From Phlebotomus papatasi (Eukaryota; Arthropoda; Insecta; Diptera; Psychodidae): a stretch of 64,000 nt of DNA. Positions within the stretch are counted from its first letter, which is position 1, and each line of letters opens with the position of its first letter. The stretch is from NCBI RefSeq assembly GCF_024763615.1, contig NC_077223.1, positions 105,152,627 to 105,216,626 of the forward strand. The letters are read 5' to 3'. Below the pieces are notes generated by a model that saw only the letters and a program-made list of their open reading frames with translations, was not told the DNA's origin and did no database searches. Both the position numbers and the translations under genes were made by a program. Shown piece after piece: positions 1-12,596 of the stretch.

Positions 1-888
1 ACCGTTCAAAGAGAATTAATAGAATCAATTCAAAGGTTAATTCAGCCCAGGTTTGTCATTTCAGTGTAGTTTCTGTGAATGAATCAATAATTTAGTCCGA
101 TCAAAATATCACACCTTATGAATTAAATTCCTCTCATGAAATCCAACCGTACTTAATTACAAGAATAATTGATTGTTTAGGTGGAATATGCATGAAACAA
201 TTGAGCTCAGGGTCTTGTAGAGAGAGTATCCAGTATCATCACTGATTTGTAATTTAATTTCAATTTATGCACTTTGAGTCTGATTTATGCTCTTATGGTG
301 AAAGTAATTAAGACCCAAAATTATAATGAGAACATCTAAAGTTTATATCTCTCTCACAGAGTGGAGAATTGTGGTCAGTGCTTGAATGTGCTAAATATGA
401 GTTTGTGGATCATAAAATTACCATCTTGCACAGTCATAAAATTCACAATGTCATATTATTACAAAGATAGCGCCTTAAGTGGAAAAGCCTCAGATATATT
501 GAGTAATTATTTAACAAAAGAATTTCTTAACTAGCACTCTTAACAATAAATAAATTGACTTTTCAAGTTTTAAATGAATTTTTGCCAAACAATTGCTAAA
601 GAATTATTAAAAAGTTTTTCCCAATATCTCATGTTCTCTTCGTGTCACCCTCAATTCCGTTTACTTTTGTGCTGAAGAAAATTCATTTTGAGCGACATAG
701 AGAGTGAGATATGGTGAAAAATCCCATGAGATGACGACAGGATGATGATTGGGGAAAGGTGACAAGATGGGAATAGAGTTGAAAGTTGTCACATAAAACT
801 TAATAAAAATTTTTCTCTCACCTTTTTCTTTCTTTTGTTGTTGTTGTTGCTAAAGTGTTTTTTTGGGATCGTATTTTTGTTGTTGCAG
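1..888 (+). other. 3' part of an upstream intron
   Basis: There is no coding signal and no recognisable repeat. The stretch is AT-rich and ends in a long pyrimidine-rich tract (about 820-888, with TTG repeats) leading into the acceptor at 887-888. The preceding exon must lie outside the window. Confidence 0.6.
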
Positions 889-1135
889 GGTTCAGGAGAC
901 AGATGGTTCCTATTTTGAAAGCTTCACTGCTCTGGCGTGGAAGAGGGAGAATCGTCGTTTGTCATCTATGCGAGCCGCCGAGGCAAGGGCTGAGACACTT
1001 CCGGAAAATGAAAGGGATATGAGGGAGGCGCACGCGGATGAAGAGGCCAATCGTCCGGAGCACAGGGAACAACTCTATGTCGATGTCTTATACACAATTG
1101 CAAATACAGTTGGTGCTCCGGCTCCAGGAGGACAG
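889..1135 (+). CDS. stac: Internal exon of a Munc13-4/BAIAP3-like protein (fly staccato type)
   Basis: The exon begins after a pyrimidine-rich tract ending TTGCAG (AG at 887-888) and ends at CAG|GTTAGT (GT at 1136). The first base completes a codon started in the previous exon, and the exon ends between codons. It encodes about 82 residues. The first half is very rich in Arg and Glu and probably helical. The end, EQLYVDVLYTIANTVG, matches in kind the segment that precedes the first C2 domain in Munc13-4/UNC13D. From family knowledge, such proteins prime and tether secretory vesicles at membranes through SNAREs; the fly member acts in secretory-lysosome fusion during tracheal tube joining. The open frame runs back into the intron (to 863), but that part is not coding. 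The frame continues without a break into the exon at 9128. Family assignment is strong; ortholog choice between staccato and its paralog is less certain. Confidence 0.85.
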
Positions 1136-1345
1136 GTTAGTTTATGCTTTTATAATTTTCATGAAATTTATGAAAAATTACGGAGGCGATTCAATTTGAA
1201 AGATGTTTAAGACATGAAAAAATATATTTCTGTTGACCTTCCTTTATGAATATCCAATAGAGGATACAGTACGGTATTCCTTACGGGTTAAGTAGCTTGT
1301 TTTAGGTGAAATTTACATTTACCCCTATACTTCATTCGAGCAACA

Positions 1346-1643
1346 CATATACACCCAAGCGCCTGGCAAGTTGGCCTTTTTATATGGAGCAATTTGAAGC
1401 CAATTTCCTAAATTGATCTCGAACTCAGCTCACAGTGTTCCGAGGAAAAAATGTATTTAAATAAAAATTTAGAATATTTATCCCTCCATACGGTAAGGTA
1501 TCTTATAATGCAAAAAACTTCTCACTTTTTAGATATTTAGCGTAACGGTCGCGAGTGCAAAAAAAATCCCACATAAATTTAAATCGAAGTATGAGAAAGT
1601 GGCTTCAAATTTCAGGCAACTTGCCAGGGGCTTGTATACACCT
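1346..1643. repeat. Foldback MITE-like element
   Basis: The terminal arms are inverted copies sharing GCCTGGCAAGTTG-type sequence near 1348-1374 and 1616-1642. A GAAGCCA/TGGCTTC pair lies further in. The interior is unremarkable. The target duplication is unclear. Confidence 0.45.
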
Positions 1644-2340
1644 CATTGGCTCTCATGGAAGTTCCTGAAACTTAAGACGTAAATTGAGAATTTAACATCA
1701 AAACTTTCTAAAATATTACCAGGTTTCGATTACAATTCAGAATCTCATTCCATCGCATTATGATGTGGAATTTTCACAAAGTGTATCCCGTATCAAAGGC
1801 GACTGATGTCGAAAATGCATGGAAAAGGAAGTCAAATACACGGAGTTCCGCTTTAAAAGAAATTCTTGAGACCGAAAATAACTGCGAATCCACTACAGTG
1901 ACAAAGAAAACTTACATACCCACAGGAGAAGTCTTTGGAATAAGATATGGAAACCCCGTGATGTATGCAAAACATTTTTGGCACCAATTTTTTCAGCGTC
2001 AACGGCTCATGAGAATTGTATTTCAAATTTACCGCGTGAAAAATAATTGCATACATTTAGGGAAATTTCAAAAATTATTTTGAATATTTTTTGAAAAATT
2101 ATTTTAAATCCCCGTAACGCATTTACATCTAAGACAATAATTCATGCGAACTGCCTATATGCCAACGATAGACATTGAGACTTTGAGAATTTGGAATGTA
2201 AAGAGATTTATCCTCAATGAGCAGCTTGAACGAGCTGCCCATTGAGCGGGAACTGTTGGTTAACAGTTTCGCTTCCTTCGCTAACCCTCCAGGAAGGAAC
2301 GAGGCCTTAGCCTCTTTATGCCCTAGACACACTTACGACT

Positions 2341-2429
2341 TAAGCCGAGAGGCGACTTAGTGGAAAATGATAGAAATGCACTTTAACCATTATTTCTAAT
2401 ATAATTACGCTAAGCCGTCTCTCGGCTAA
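2341..2429. repeat. Short palindromic MITE
   Basis: Inverted ends TTAAGCCGAGAGGCGACTTA and its near complement (about 22 bp each, with a few mismatches) enclose a 45-bp AT-rich centre. Confidence 0.55.
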
Positions 2430-2540
2430 TCCTCATCTGTCAAGGCCCTTACTCTTATTGGAAATATCACTGAAGAAAACTGGAACCGTAAATGCGGTGC
2501 TGGTCTGCAGGAAGTGACGAGACTGTTACTTCTGTTACTC

Positions 2541-3786
2541 CCCGGCTAACACATTAAGTACTTAATAAGTTCTTAACTCAATGACTTAATTTTAAGGAGT
2601 TGTAGAACATACAACTCCTTTAAAAATATATGAAAATGAGACAAACGTCAGCGCTTTGTGGTGAATAGTGAAACTAATATGGCATGACTCAGCCTTAAGA
2701 CTATGTACTTAATTAAGGTCTTTGTTAAGGTCCTTAATTAAGTAGTTTGCATTAAGGACACGAAAAGTATTTTAACTAAGTACTTAATTAAGTACTTTTC
2801 AAGGAGTTACCCTAATGCATATAAAACATGTATTTTTAATTCTTCATATTGTTTATTTCTGAAATAAAAGTCAAAATTACACTTTTGCTTAATTGGCCTA
2901 ATTGACAAGATGAACATGTTGCTACCGCAGCTTTGTTATGTTGTCCGACACAACATTTTTTCCCTAGTTGCAACTATTGCTGGATGAAACTGTTGTTGTC
3001 CTCAAATTTCTCCTGAGAAATGTTTAAGATGCATCTGGAACAAAAATCAAAGGAACGATCAAATAAAAAATTAATAATATTCAAAACTTTTGAAAAAGTA
3101 GACTCCCGAAAGGTGAGTGTATGGGATTCAGTGAAGTTATGCACTTTCGGCTCCAGGATTATACGAGAGTGGGACTGGAGAGAGGATTCGTCAAAATTTG
3201 GTAATTTTGTGGGTAATTTACACTCCCGGATCACGCACTGAAGACAGGATTTAACAAAAAATGGGTCAGTTATTGGAAATTTAAGCTTCCGTATAGCAAG
3301 TTGAAAGCATAAAAGGAAAAATTTAATAGACTTTGGGATACTTGTGGATTTAATAACATTTCAGGATTACAAGGTATAGGGACTACGGGGAGAACCTTGA
3401 GCTATATGTACTTACCACATGTAAATGCAAAGAAGGATGTTAAGTTATTTAATTTCAATGAAATTCACTATTTATAAATTTGCGACTAAAAGAAAGAAAA
3501 CTTTATAGACATTTCACGTGCTTATTAACATTTTGTGGTTATGTTTTCTGAAATGTCATTTTTCTCATCTCTTTCTAACCAATGGTTAACATGTATCTAT
3601 CGCATACTCTATTCCAGTTTCCAAATGTCGCTACTTTCGCTCAAAAAAAAATCCTTAATTAAGTACTTAATAAGTACTTATTAAGAACTTAATTTATGAA
3701 CTTGGCTTAAGTTATTATTTAAGAGCATCGACAATGCCATTAATTATAGCATTGTGCTAGTAACAGCTTACCTTGTGTTAGCCGGG
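2541..3786. mobile_element. 1.25-kb non-coding element with CCCGGCTAACACA ends
   Basis: It starts CCCGGCTAACACA and ends TTGTGTTAGCCGGG, an inverted pair. Inside each end are clusters of TTAATTAAGTACTTA-like words that themselves form hairpins. A second, left-truncated copy lies at 57290-59561 and shares both the left-interior block (TTCTTCATATTGTTTATT-like) and the right-end block (GCTAGTAACAGCTTA), which confirms that this is a mobile unit. No transposase is visible. The target duplication is not evident. Confidence 0.7.
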
Positions 3787-4050
3787 TCTCTTCGATGACT
3801 GCCATGTATGCACGTGCTCGCCTTATCGAACATTGAGGTAACGCGATGAATTACAGGTACTGTGACCATGATAACATGTAGCAAGAAATAGACGGAAATA
3901 CCGAACCTTTCTTGACTTTTGCAATTTTAATCTCTATGACGTTTCGAGGATGGATGTCCTCTTCACCAGGTATCGAATATGGCAGAGAGAATCACGTACA
4001 GGTGGGAGTTGCACTGCACTTGGACTTGGATCACTACTTGATCCGCAATG

Positions 4051-4132
4051 TTCACCATTCGACTGACTGACACAGTCAATCGAAAATATTGACTCAAATA
4101 TTGGCATTATGTGTCAGTCAGTCGAATGGTGA
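4051..4132. repeat. Perfect 22-bp stem hairpin
   Basis: The arm at 4051-4073 and the arm at 4111-4132 are exact complements over 22 bp (core GTCAGTCAGTCGAATGGTGA) with a loop of about 37 nt. It is probably a tiny foldback element. Confidence 0.6.
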
Positions 4133-4137
4133 CCATG

Positions 4138-4208
4138 GCGCTACATGGGTAAACTTATTTTGACGTTTATTCGGTTTCAAAGGTTTCAAACGATTCTTGC
4201 TCACCTCT
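4138..4208. mobile_element. 3' fragment of the hAT-type MITE
   Basis: It holds only the right half of the family seen complete at 4255-4384: GACGTTTATTCGGTTTCAAA, then a small internal duplication of GGTTTCAAA, ending CACCTCTG. The left end is missing. Confidence 0.65.
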
Positions 4209-4254
4209 GATTTAAATATATTCTAGATAGATTTGTATATACAATCTTATAAAC

Positions 4255-4384
4255 CAGAGATGTGCAAGAACCGTTTCAAACCGAATAAACGTCAAAAGAA
4301 GTTTATTTGGGTAGCGTTTTGCCCATTGACGTACAAGTTTCATTTGACGTTTGTTCGGTTTCAAACGGTTCTTGCACACTTCTG
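4255..4384. mobile_element. hAT-type MITE, copy A
   Basis: 130 bp with inverted ends related to CAGAGGTGTGCAAGAACCG. It is flanked by a perfect 8-bp target duplication, TTATAAAC (4247-4254 and 4385-4392). An 8-bp duplication with CAG...CTG termini is the hAT hallmark. It has no coding capacity. Confidence 0.88.
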
Positions 4385-6990
4385 TTATAAACCTATTCCG
4401 TTTTCCGCTGGCTTACCAATATCGATCACCTTCGCAAAAAAATCGCAAAAGTCCCCGTACATAGGACTTAATTTTTTTTTCAATTTTGTAGAATTTTTCA
4501 TATTAAATTTTTCTTACGATAGCTTGTAAATAAGCTTAAAGAAGCTTATAAACATGAGTTTATCATTTGGTATATGAAAGGATAAGAAGTACATCCACAA
4601 AGGATTAAATAGAGCTTTCAATTGGCTTCTAGATAGTTAAACTAAAATGAGCTAAATTCTCAGTAAAGTCATATTACTTTTCAAGATCTCATTTAAACTT
4701 TCCACGAAACTTTCATAACATATTCTCTAAGCTCTAAACAATGGAAGAAAGTTGAAAAATTGTTTAGTGTTGCTATTATTCTCTTTCATCTCTTCAAGCC
4801 ATTTAGCACTGAGGCGAATGGGAAGATGGTGAGGAAGGTGAGGAATGTTCTTTTGAGTTGCACTCCCACTATGCTAAAATAATAAATTACCATCTCAGGT
4901 TATCCATAAGCATCTCTAAGGGTTGAGCCCTGTGTTTTTGGATAATGTTAATTGCAAAGCTGTATTAATGCAATTTAATTAAACAACCACCACCCTTCGC
5001 CCTCACGGAAAGTGGCTTGTTGAAATAATTATCCAACGGCAAAAGAACACGTTGAACGGGGTGGTGATTGTGTGTATGGGGTTACAAAACATTAGTTAGG
5101 CTGTTTTGTCTCTGACAAAGCTCTTTGGTGCTTTGGCTGGCTCAGGAATTGTGATGAGAATCCAAACAAAAGTGTTTTGTGGGTTAAGCGTAATGGCATA
5201 ACTTGTACTAAGCGGATCTTTCCGTGCTACATTTTAATGTCCATCGTTTTTGAGCTTTTTACCTCTAAATATCCGTGTGAAAGCTTCTTTGGTTGGTCCT
5301 TAAATATTTTACCTGAAGCTTTTGTCGGAAATGGTGTACATATTTGAGTGGATTGAATCAACATGGCAACTGTCTCACATTTAAAAGCCACTCAGTAAGG
5401 AAAATCCTTTAAAATACTTCACATTTTTCCATTTACTTCCTTGAGATTCCAAGTGTTCAGGTGAAATTAAATAGAGTCCATAAAACGTGGATCTTCTTCT
5501 GTCTCTTATTTCTGGAATAGAGTTGCAAGGCTATTAGATTATATTAGTTCAGATTCCTTATCAAACTACCGTCCTAGAAATTCCGAGCTTAAATTTACAA
5601 TACCAAAGGTAAATTAAATGAAATTAATTACCATAAATTAATTGATAGAAAAAATACTTTCAGAATATCCAAAGCATCCAAAGACATTTTATATAAATTG
5701 CATAGTTCTGATGGGATTGTGGGATAATTGAAAATGTAAAGTGAATTATCTCTCTAAACTAACCTTCTTGAGGAAATCTCCAGACACTCGGTGTTATTTG
5801 TATTGAAAATACCGAATGCAAGTGGGTGGATAAAGAAAATTGCATCTCATGCAGATAATGGAGTGGATGGAGATTTCCTCCTTCCAAGTTTTCCTATATC
5901 CTTGCCTCTTTGTACATTATATAAAGAATCTCAATCTCGACTCCCTGTCGTTTTTCATTTAAATTTCACCATCAAGGAAAATGTTTTTCTACTCCGTCTA
6001 CGCAGAAAATGTCAATTGAACTAGTTTAACTTTGTGGAAGAACACGTTATGTGATAAGAGATAAAAGAAAATCTCATCCATGTGGATTTGAGTAATGAAA
6101 ATTCCACTCGATTTAATGATATTCATAGTTGATTTGATCGTAAGGAAAACTGAGGCATTTTCCGGTTAACCCTTTTGCAACAGAAAATCTTTCAGTTAAA
6201 TGTAAAAAAATATAGGGTAAATGTCCTAATTCAAAACCCTTTAAGACACTTTAACTTTGACAGAAGATTCAACACATTAAGTTCATATTTTTTCTGAAAA
6301 GAATTACATAAATTTGCTCCTTGACTCTTCTAGAATGTTACTGTTTAGTGAAAATTCTTTAGATATAATTTGAAAACTTCTTAAATACAAGAAAAATACA
6401 CAAGTGCAAAATGCTGCAATTGGAAACAAATTAATCCAAATGGAGACAAGGGAACGTTTGTAATTGGAGACAAACAGTGTAAGTGAAACCACGACGAAAG
6501 GCTTCCAAAACCTTGTTGAGTTGCTCTTGAGTGCAGGATTTATTCTTATTCCTGGTCTTTTCTCCTTTCCCATTTAAAACAATAAGAAAATCTCTCCAAA
6601 AAAATCATATTTCCGGTGTTTCCAATTGAAGCATTTGCAGATACTTCAGAAAAAACCCTTTTTGTACACGAAATAGGTAATTATTTCATTTGAAAACTTC
6701 ACGTACCGTTAACAATAAAGATTTCCTATGTTATCCATGTATTTTTTTTAAGTTGAATATCTCGTTACCCGAACGACAGATGACCACCAATTTTTCATGA
6801 GTTGTAGATCTCGCTTCCAGGAACAACATATCTCTCGGATTAATATAGTTCTAAGTCAGCTTAGAATAGTATGGAATAGAGCCATGGATATCTCGATGTC
6901 ATCTGGAGGTTTTCCTAGAATCATTTGCTATTTATTGTCAATGATTAAACGGAAAATATTAGAAAGAACTATTTTAAATATCGATGGCAC

Positions 6991-8260
6991 CTAAAATTCC
7001 AGAAGCCAAAAATGCCAAAAATCCCGAAAATCCAAAGTCCAGAAAAGCCCAATTGTCGAAAAGCCAAAATCTCCAAGAGCCAAAATCCTGCATAGATTAA
7101 ATTTCAATTAAGTCAAAATCCCGAAAAGTTACAATCATGAAAGACAAAGTCCCGACAAGACAAAATTCCGAAAAGACAAAATCCAGAAAAGCTTAAGTCA
7201 AGAAAATCCAAAAACCTTTGAAACCATAATCTTGAATAGCTAAAATCCCAATTAGACCAAAATTTCGAAAAGCCCAGATCCCGAACAGGCAAAATCCTGA
7301 TAAGCCAAAATCATTAACAGTTACAATCTCGATTAGGCTACAATCCTGAAAAGCCAAAATCCCAATTAGGCCAAAATTTCAAAGAATCAAAATCTTGATA
7401 AGTTACAATCCTAAAAACCATAATCCTAATTAAACCAAAATCCCGAAAAGACAGAATTCTGAAAGTCAAAATCCTGAAATGCCAAAATCCCGAAAAGACA
7501 AGATCCAAAAAATCCAAAATGCCGAAAAGGTAACATCCGAAAAGCCATAATCATAAAAAATCCAAAATTCACAAAAGTTAAAATCCCGAATGACTAAAAT
7601 CTCGATTAAGCCAAATTTCCGAAAAGCCAAAGCCTCGAAAAGCTAAAATCCTGAATAGTCAAAATTTCAAAAAGTTAAAATCCTGGAACGCTAAAATCCC
7701 GAATAGCTATAATCCCTATTAGGCCAAAATTTCGAAAAACCAAAATCCTGATAAGACAAAATCCAGAAAAGCTTAAGTCGAGAAAATCCAAAATCTCGAA
7801 AATCTAAAATCCAGAAAACCCAAAAACCTTAAAAGTCACAATCTTGAATAGCTAAAATCCCAATTAGACCAAAAGCTCGAAAAGTCTAGATCCCAAAAAG
7901 TCAAAATCCCGAATCTCAATTAGGCCAAAATCCTGAAAAGCCAAAATCCTAATCATACCAAAATCCCGAAAAGGCAAAATTCCGAAAAGACAAAATCCAA
8001 AAAAGCCAAAATTCCAATTATGCCAAAATGCTGAAAAGGTAAAATCCGAAAAGCCACAATCATAAAGAAATCAAAATTCTGAAAAGTCAAAATCCCGAAT
8101 GGTTAAAATCTCTATTAGACCAAATTTCCGAAAAGCCAAAATCCCGATAAGCCGAAATCCTTAAAACGTAAAAATCTGAATGGGCCAAAATCCGAAAAAG
8201 TCAAAATCCCAAATAGACAAAAACCTTAAAAGCCAAAATCCCGAATAGCTGCAATCCCGA
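6991..8260. repeat. Degenerate short-word array (about 1.27 kb)
   Basis: It is built almost entirely of variants of AAAATCCCGAAAAGCC spaced about 15-25 bp, with drifting unit length and many substitutions. All units point the same way. No ORF of interest. Confidence 0.85.
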
Positions 8261-8395
8261 TTTGGATGAGGATCCTATGAAAAAGCTTTTCATCGAAAAT
8301 ATTATGCGCCAAAAAATAAGAATTTGAACCCGAAGTAACCTCAATAAAGATTTTTATTGCGAAAAAGAAATTTATTATATAAATGGAACTTGATA

Positions 8396-8609
8396 GGGGG
8401 AAGTGGGGCACCTTTGAAAGTGGGGCACTTTTGAAAATGGAATTTTTCTCCTATTTTTAAATTGAATTGAGCCATATCATAACCTAATTTAGCTTCTCAA
8501 TCTGTTTGCGCAGCTAAATTATAGCACGATAAAGCTCAAGTTTATTTAAAAATAGGTGAAAATCCCAATTTCAAAGGTGCCCAACTTTCAAAGGTGCCCT
8601 ACTTCCCCC
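8396..8609. mobile_element. TA-flanked MITE, AGTGGGGCAC family
   Basis: 214 bp with ends GGGGGAAGTGGGGCACC and its complement, and TA on both sides (8394-8395, 8610-8611). The word GTGGGGCACTTTTGAAA or a close variant occurs twice inside each end. Confidence 0.82.
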
Positions 8610-9127
8610 TATGTGCATTTTTATTCAAAATTTCTATTCTAATTGAGTTTTACTTTTAAATCTCGTAAGATTTTCTTTGAAAGCCTCAACAAATTTTAGT
8701 CGGAACACACTTAGGGGATTTTGTGGGGGAAAATAGCACAGTATGATGCATTATGAAATCCTAAAATAGTTTAAACCGTTAAAAAAATGAAAGCATTTGT
8801 ATTATCAGATATTCTTTCGTCCCGAAAGGGTTAAAAGGAGGTTCTTTAGAATTTTCAAGATAATATTGAATGCCCTATGGAGAAGCTTTCTTCTAAGTGG
8901 CATGATATATTGCTGCAATGTGGTCAGAAAGTCACATCAGACATGCGAAGCATTCACTAGGAGCTGGGGGCGGTGATATACTATATCAAATCGTTGGAGT
9001 TAGGGGTAGTATATGTATCTCTTTTTTGAAAAGGATATTTTGGGATGGGAAAGAGAGATATAGTAAAAATTTAAAAACGTGATTTAGTATCAAGAGAAAT
9101 ATATCATAATGAAAATTTCGTTTACAG

Positions 9128-9296
9128 TTTGCCCATTACAAAGAGGAGATGTATTTGCAAGCTCAGAGGGCATTTGGCGTCTCGCCAGATCGTCACTATC
9201 GACTGCTTCATGCTGCTGCTGAGGAGAAACCCAAAATTGTGGTGCTATCTGTTGTGGTGCAAGAGGCCGAAGGTCTCGAGGCAAAAGATGCCAATG
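9128..9296 (+). CDS. stac: Next exon of the Munc13-4/BAIAP3-like gene: start of the first C2 domain
   Basis: The acceptor is TTTACAG (AG at 9126-9127) and the donor is G|GTGAGT (GT at 9297). The exon joins the previous one in phase 0 and ends one base into a Gly codon. It encodes 56 residues. A helical lead-in (Ala-Gln-Arg-Ala-Phe) is followed by RHYRLLHAAAEEKPKIVV and the opening beta strands of a C2 domain, ending EGLEAKDANG. The Asp in that ending is the usual first calcium-loop Asp of C2 domains; the second (normally in an SDPY motif) must lie on the next exon. The order helix, then C2A, is that of Munc13-4 and BAIAP3. No continuation of the C2 domain could be found downstream in this window, so the gene is partial here at both ends. 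Codon use is markedly less AT-rich than the flanking intron DNA. Confidence 0.88.
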
Positions 9297-9300
9297 GTGA

Positions 9301-10182
9301 GTTAGTTCATTTTTTATCCATATACCACCCCCGCTCTTTGAACTATTCATATGGTGCTTCCACCAAAGACTCAACCATCTACTTGTGGTGATTTTTCCCA
9401 AATACTGGGAATTGCTATGTTCCCGGCACAATCCTCCCTTTCACATTTTCGGAGGGAGAGAAAGATGGACCCCAGTAATTTATTTCATCCCAAGGCACTG
9501 GCTCTATCAAATTGGATGTGCCAGAGAATGCCCCAAAGATAGGAGGAGCATCATCCCTAAACATGTTTGGTGTGTTATTACCATTTGGAAGGGAAATTGA
9601 GGGGGAGTGTGGGAAAAAAAGGGCTTCCCATGCTATAAATATTCAACACATAGTCATTCACTTGTTGATTTCTTTCCCCACAAAATGACGAGGGTGAGAG
9701 AGGGATTGAAATAAAAATGATACGTTTTTACTGTTTTAGCCAAAAGGAAAGATGGTAAAAATCTCATCATACTAAAATGAGTGGATTTTTTTTACCACCC
9801 ACAATCACCCAGGATTTATGTCTCTCATTTTGGCATACACCTTTTTCGTAGAAGAATAATATACGCGGTAAAATTCGTCTACTTTGTGCTTTTATGCAGA
9901 ATAAATTTGCGACATGTTGCACTTCCTTGCAATCTGGGATGAGCATAAAATATATTGAATATCATATGCGCATTCCATTAAATTATAAAACCTGCAAGGG
10001 GGGATCGGTGAATTCGGAATATTATGCATATATCATACGAATGAAAATATTATTTTTAGCATGAATCACGTTTGACAAATTTATAAGTATATTCTTGGTA
10101 TTATATTTACGAACTAACAATTCGGTTGGATAATTAATTCAATAAAACCTGGGGTGACATGATATTTCCTGTAACTAATATA
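9301..10182. other. Unassigned intron DNA
   Basis: AT-rich sequence directly after the second exon. Short open frames at 9351-9600 are chance frames with no family resemblance. I see no repeat structure. Confidence 0.5.
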
Positions 10183-11302
10183 GGGGCCAATCCATCTCAA
10201 GACGACCATAGGGGTACCCTTCATGATCTCAGATATTTTTGAATTTTACATATGTTAAAATACACGATAAAATAATATACCCCTATTTTTTTTCGCCTAA
10301 AAAGGCGTCTACACATTGGGAGCAATTTTCGTCAAAAATTGCGTTTTTGACAGAAATTTGACGTTTCCCCCTACAACGCTGCAGGGAATTTCCTTCAAAA
10401 AAGCAATTTTTGACAAAAATTACTCCCAACGTGTAGAGGCCATAAAAAAAATTCCTGGCCGGAGACACATGCCGTCAAAGATGGCGTCTCGCGGTTCATT
10501 CGTCAATTGAGATTTTTGGCAAATATTTCAAAATGCTCTATCTCGCGAACGGGTTGAAAATTCTTCTTACTCTATTTTTATTTGAAATATAATTTTATAC
10601 TCTTTAAAACGATATATTCGTTTTCGTATTATCTGCTCAAGTTATTTTTGTAACGGTATTTTGATTTTTTTTTATAAAAATTTAAAAATTAATTTTTCGC
10701 AAAAACCCCATTCTCAAAAATTTTCATTTTTTTTACTGTTGATCAGTAATATTGAGTACTACATTCTCTGAAATGATCTACTTCCACTTTTGCGCTTATT
10801 TTTTTTAAAAGAAAGCGCAAAAAATATTCAAAATGTCATAACATTTTCAAAAAAGAAAAAATACTAGTTAAACTCAAAATTTTCAGTTCAACTTTTCAGG
10901 GAATACAGTACTCCACAATACTTATAAACAATTAAAAAATCAAAATTTTTCGAACTCGCGTTTTTGAAAATTTTTTTCTTGATTTTCAAATAATTATGAC
11001 TTTTATTGACAAAAATAAAGCTTTAAATCAAATTTAATAAATGTATTAATTATGTTTTTTTTTGTTTTCTTTAAGTTTCTCAAAAAAAATTTTTAGAAAA
11101 TTTTTCGATTTTTTTTGAAAAATTAAAAAAATAATTTTTTTAAATTCCAGTTAGAAAAAATTCAACATTTTAACACGTGTGTCAAATGTATCTGAAAGTT
11201 GTAAATTTGCCAATAAAATACATTTTCATTTGAAAAATCAATTTTTTTTTTTCAAAAACGCGATTCGCGATTTTTTCGGTCGTCTTGGGATAGATTAGCC
11301 CA
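10183..11302. mobile_element. 1.1-kb TA-flanked element with GGGGCCAATCC ends
   Basis: The left end GGGGCCAATCCATCTCAAGA and the right end read as inverted copies, including the shared GACGACC block; TA lies on both sides. The interior (10500-11290) is extremely AT-rich with runs of T and A and no ORF. Another MITE (10304-10441) sits inside it. Confidence 0.68.
10304..10441. mobile_element. Nested 138-bp foldback MITE
   Basis: The ends GGCGTCTACACATTGGGAG and GTGTAGAGGCC are inverted copies, followed inside by CAATTTTTGTCAAAAATT-type arms. It lies inside the 10183-11302 element. Its CTACACA terminal word recurs in the 17517-18978 element. Confidence 0.72.
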
Positions 11303-11847
11303 TAGATGTTTATCAAAAATCTCATTCTTTTAAGAGTATCGCAATGAATGGCCCAACAATCCGTAAAAAGTCGACATTGACTTAATCTAATGGATATAGA
11401 TTTATCGATACTATCGATTAGATAGTGTCGAAAAGTTATAATCCTACCCCTGTTTTTGTTTCTTAAGTAATTTTATTGAACACAAAAGGACAAAATTTGA
11501 TAAGGCGGACAGTTAGGACACAAGTAAACTAGTCCCGACTTTCGGTGTGTTATCATATTCAAAATTTTGAAATTTTTTTCTGGAAGGGTAAAACTTTCCA
11601 AATATTCGCAACCACTCTCTATTGATTCACAACTGAAGGGACGGCAAGATCAGCCCTTGGCTCCAGGAAAAAAAACACCAGAATTCCTCTTGTACACTCT
11701 TATTTAATTTGAGTACCAGGAGGAAGCTTTCATACTTCGCACACACTCTAGCTTCGAACACTTCGTATTTTTCCAAATTCTTTTAATGGATCTGACCTAT
11801 GGCAAGGCACTCATTTCCTGAAAAAACCTAGGTCAGATTCATTAAAG

Positions 11848-11977
11848 CAGGGGTGTGCAAGAACCGTTTGAAACCGGATAAGCATCAAAATAAATTTCTC
11901 CAGGTAACATTTTGACCATTGACGTATAACATTAATTTGACATTTGTTCGGTTTTAAACGGTTCTTGCACACCTCTG
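11848..11977. mobile_element. hAT-type MITE, copy B
   Basis: 130 bp, starting CAGGGGTGTGCAAGAACCG and ending CACCTCTG. The 8-bp target duplication CATTAAAG is perfect (11840-11847 and 11978-11985). Confidence 0.9.
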
Positions 11978-12596
11978 CATTAAAGAAGTCATGGAAAAGA
12001 TACGAAGTGTTTGAAGGCAGAATGTGTACGAAGCCTGAAAGACTTTCTCTACATTATAATCACAAAGAAGCTCTTAAATAACGGGCATAAATGGGTTTTC
12101 TAGATTTTTCTAAAATCGCCCATGGACAAACCGGGATAGATCTACAGGGTTTTGGCTTCCCAAATTCCAAACTGAGAAGTGAAATAAATATACAATATAA
12201 ATTATGGTAAATCATTGACTACGTAAGGCACTTAACAGTCATATGACTGAAATCTTGACCGAAACATTAAGAAAGACTGCGTCAGACTTCCTAACCGATT
12301 TGAATAAGCTATTCCTTTCCTAAATATTCATTAATGAACGTATTAGAATGTTGGTAGAAAAGAAAGATAAATATAATTGAAGAGGAAATATTCCTCTGTG
12401 TATTCTGACATCACAATACTTAATGGGCACTCTTTTGCTCTTCCATTTTAATGGTCGTTAAACACGTAATCATTAATGGTCATCGTGACGTTGGCATTTC
12501 GACATCTAATGAGCTATTACAACTCAAATTCAATAGAAATATATCAATATATTATAGCATTAACACAAAATCTTTAGATCTTGAAGGCAAGACATA

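Larger units (their letters stand above)
1136..9127 (+). other. Intron of about 8 kb between the two exons
   Basis: It is bounded by GT (1136) and AG (9127) in matching phase 0. It carries several transposon relics listed separately. About 4390-6990 is AT-rich sequence in which I see no gene, no clear repeat and no RNA. Confidence 0.85.

Noticed and set aside
863..888. Start of the Munc13-4-like open frame at 863 as a translation start
   Set aside because: It is a TTG in the intron's 3' tract; the acceptor at 887-888 and the family alignment show an internal exon.
9351..9600. Open frames after the second exon as an alternative 3' extension of the gene
   Set aside because: They are not in frame with a C2 continuation and have no family resemblance; the donor at 9297 is strong.
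10450..11290. Matrix-attachment region or replication origin in the T/A-run block
   Set aside because: Composition alone is not evidence, and the block lies inside a TA-flanked repeat element.
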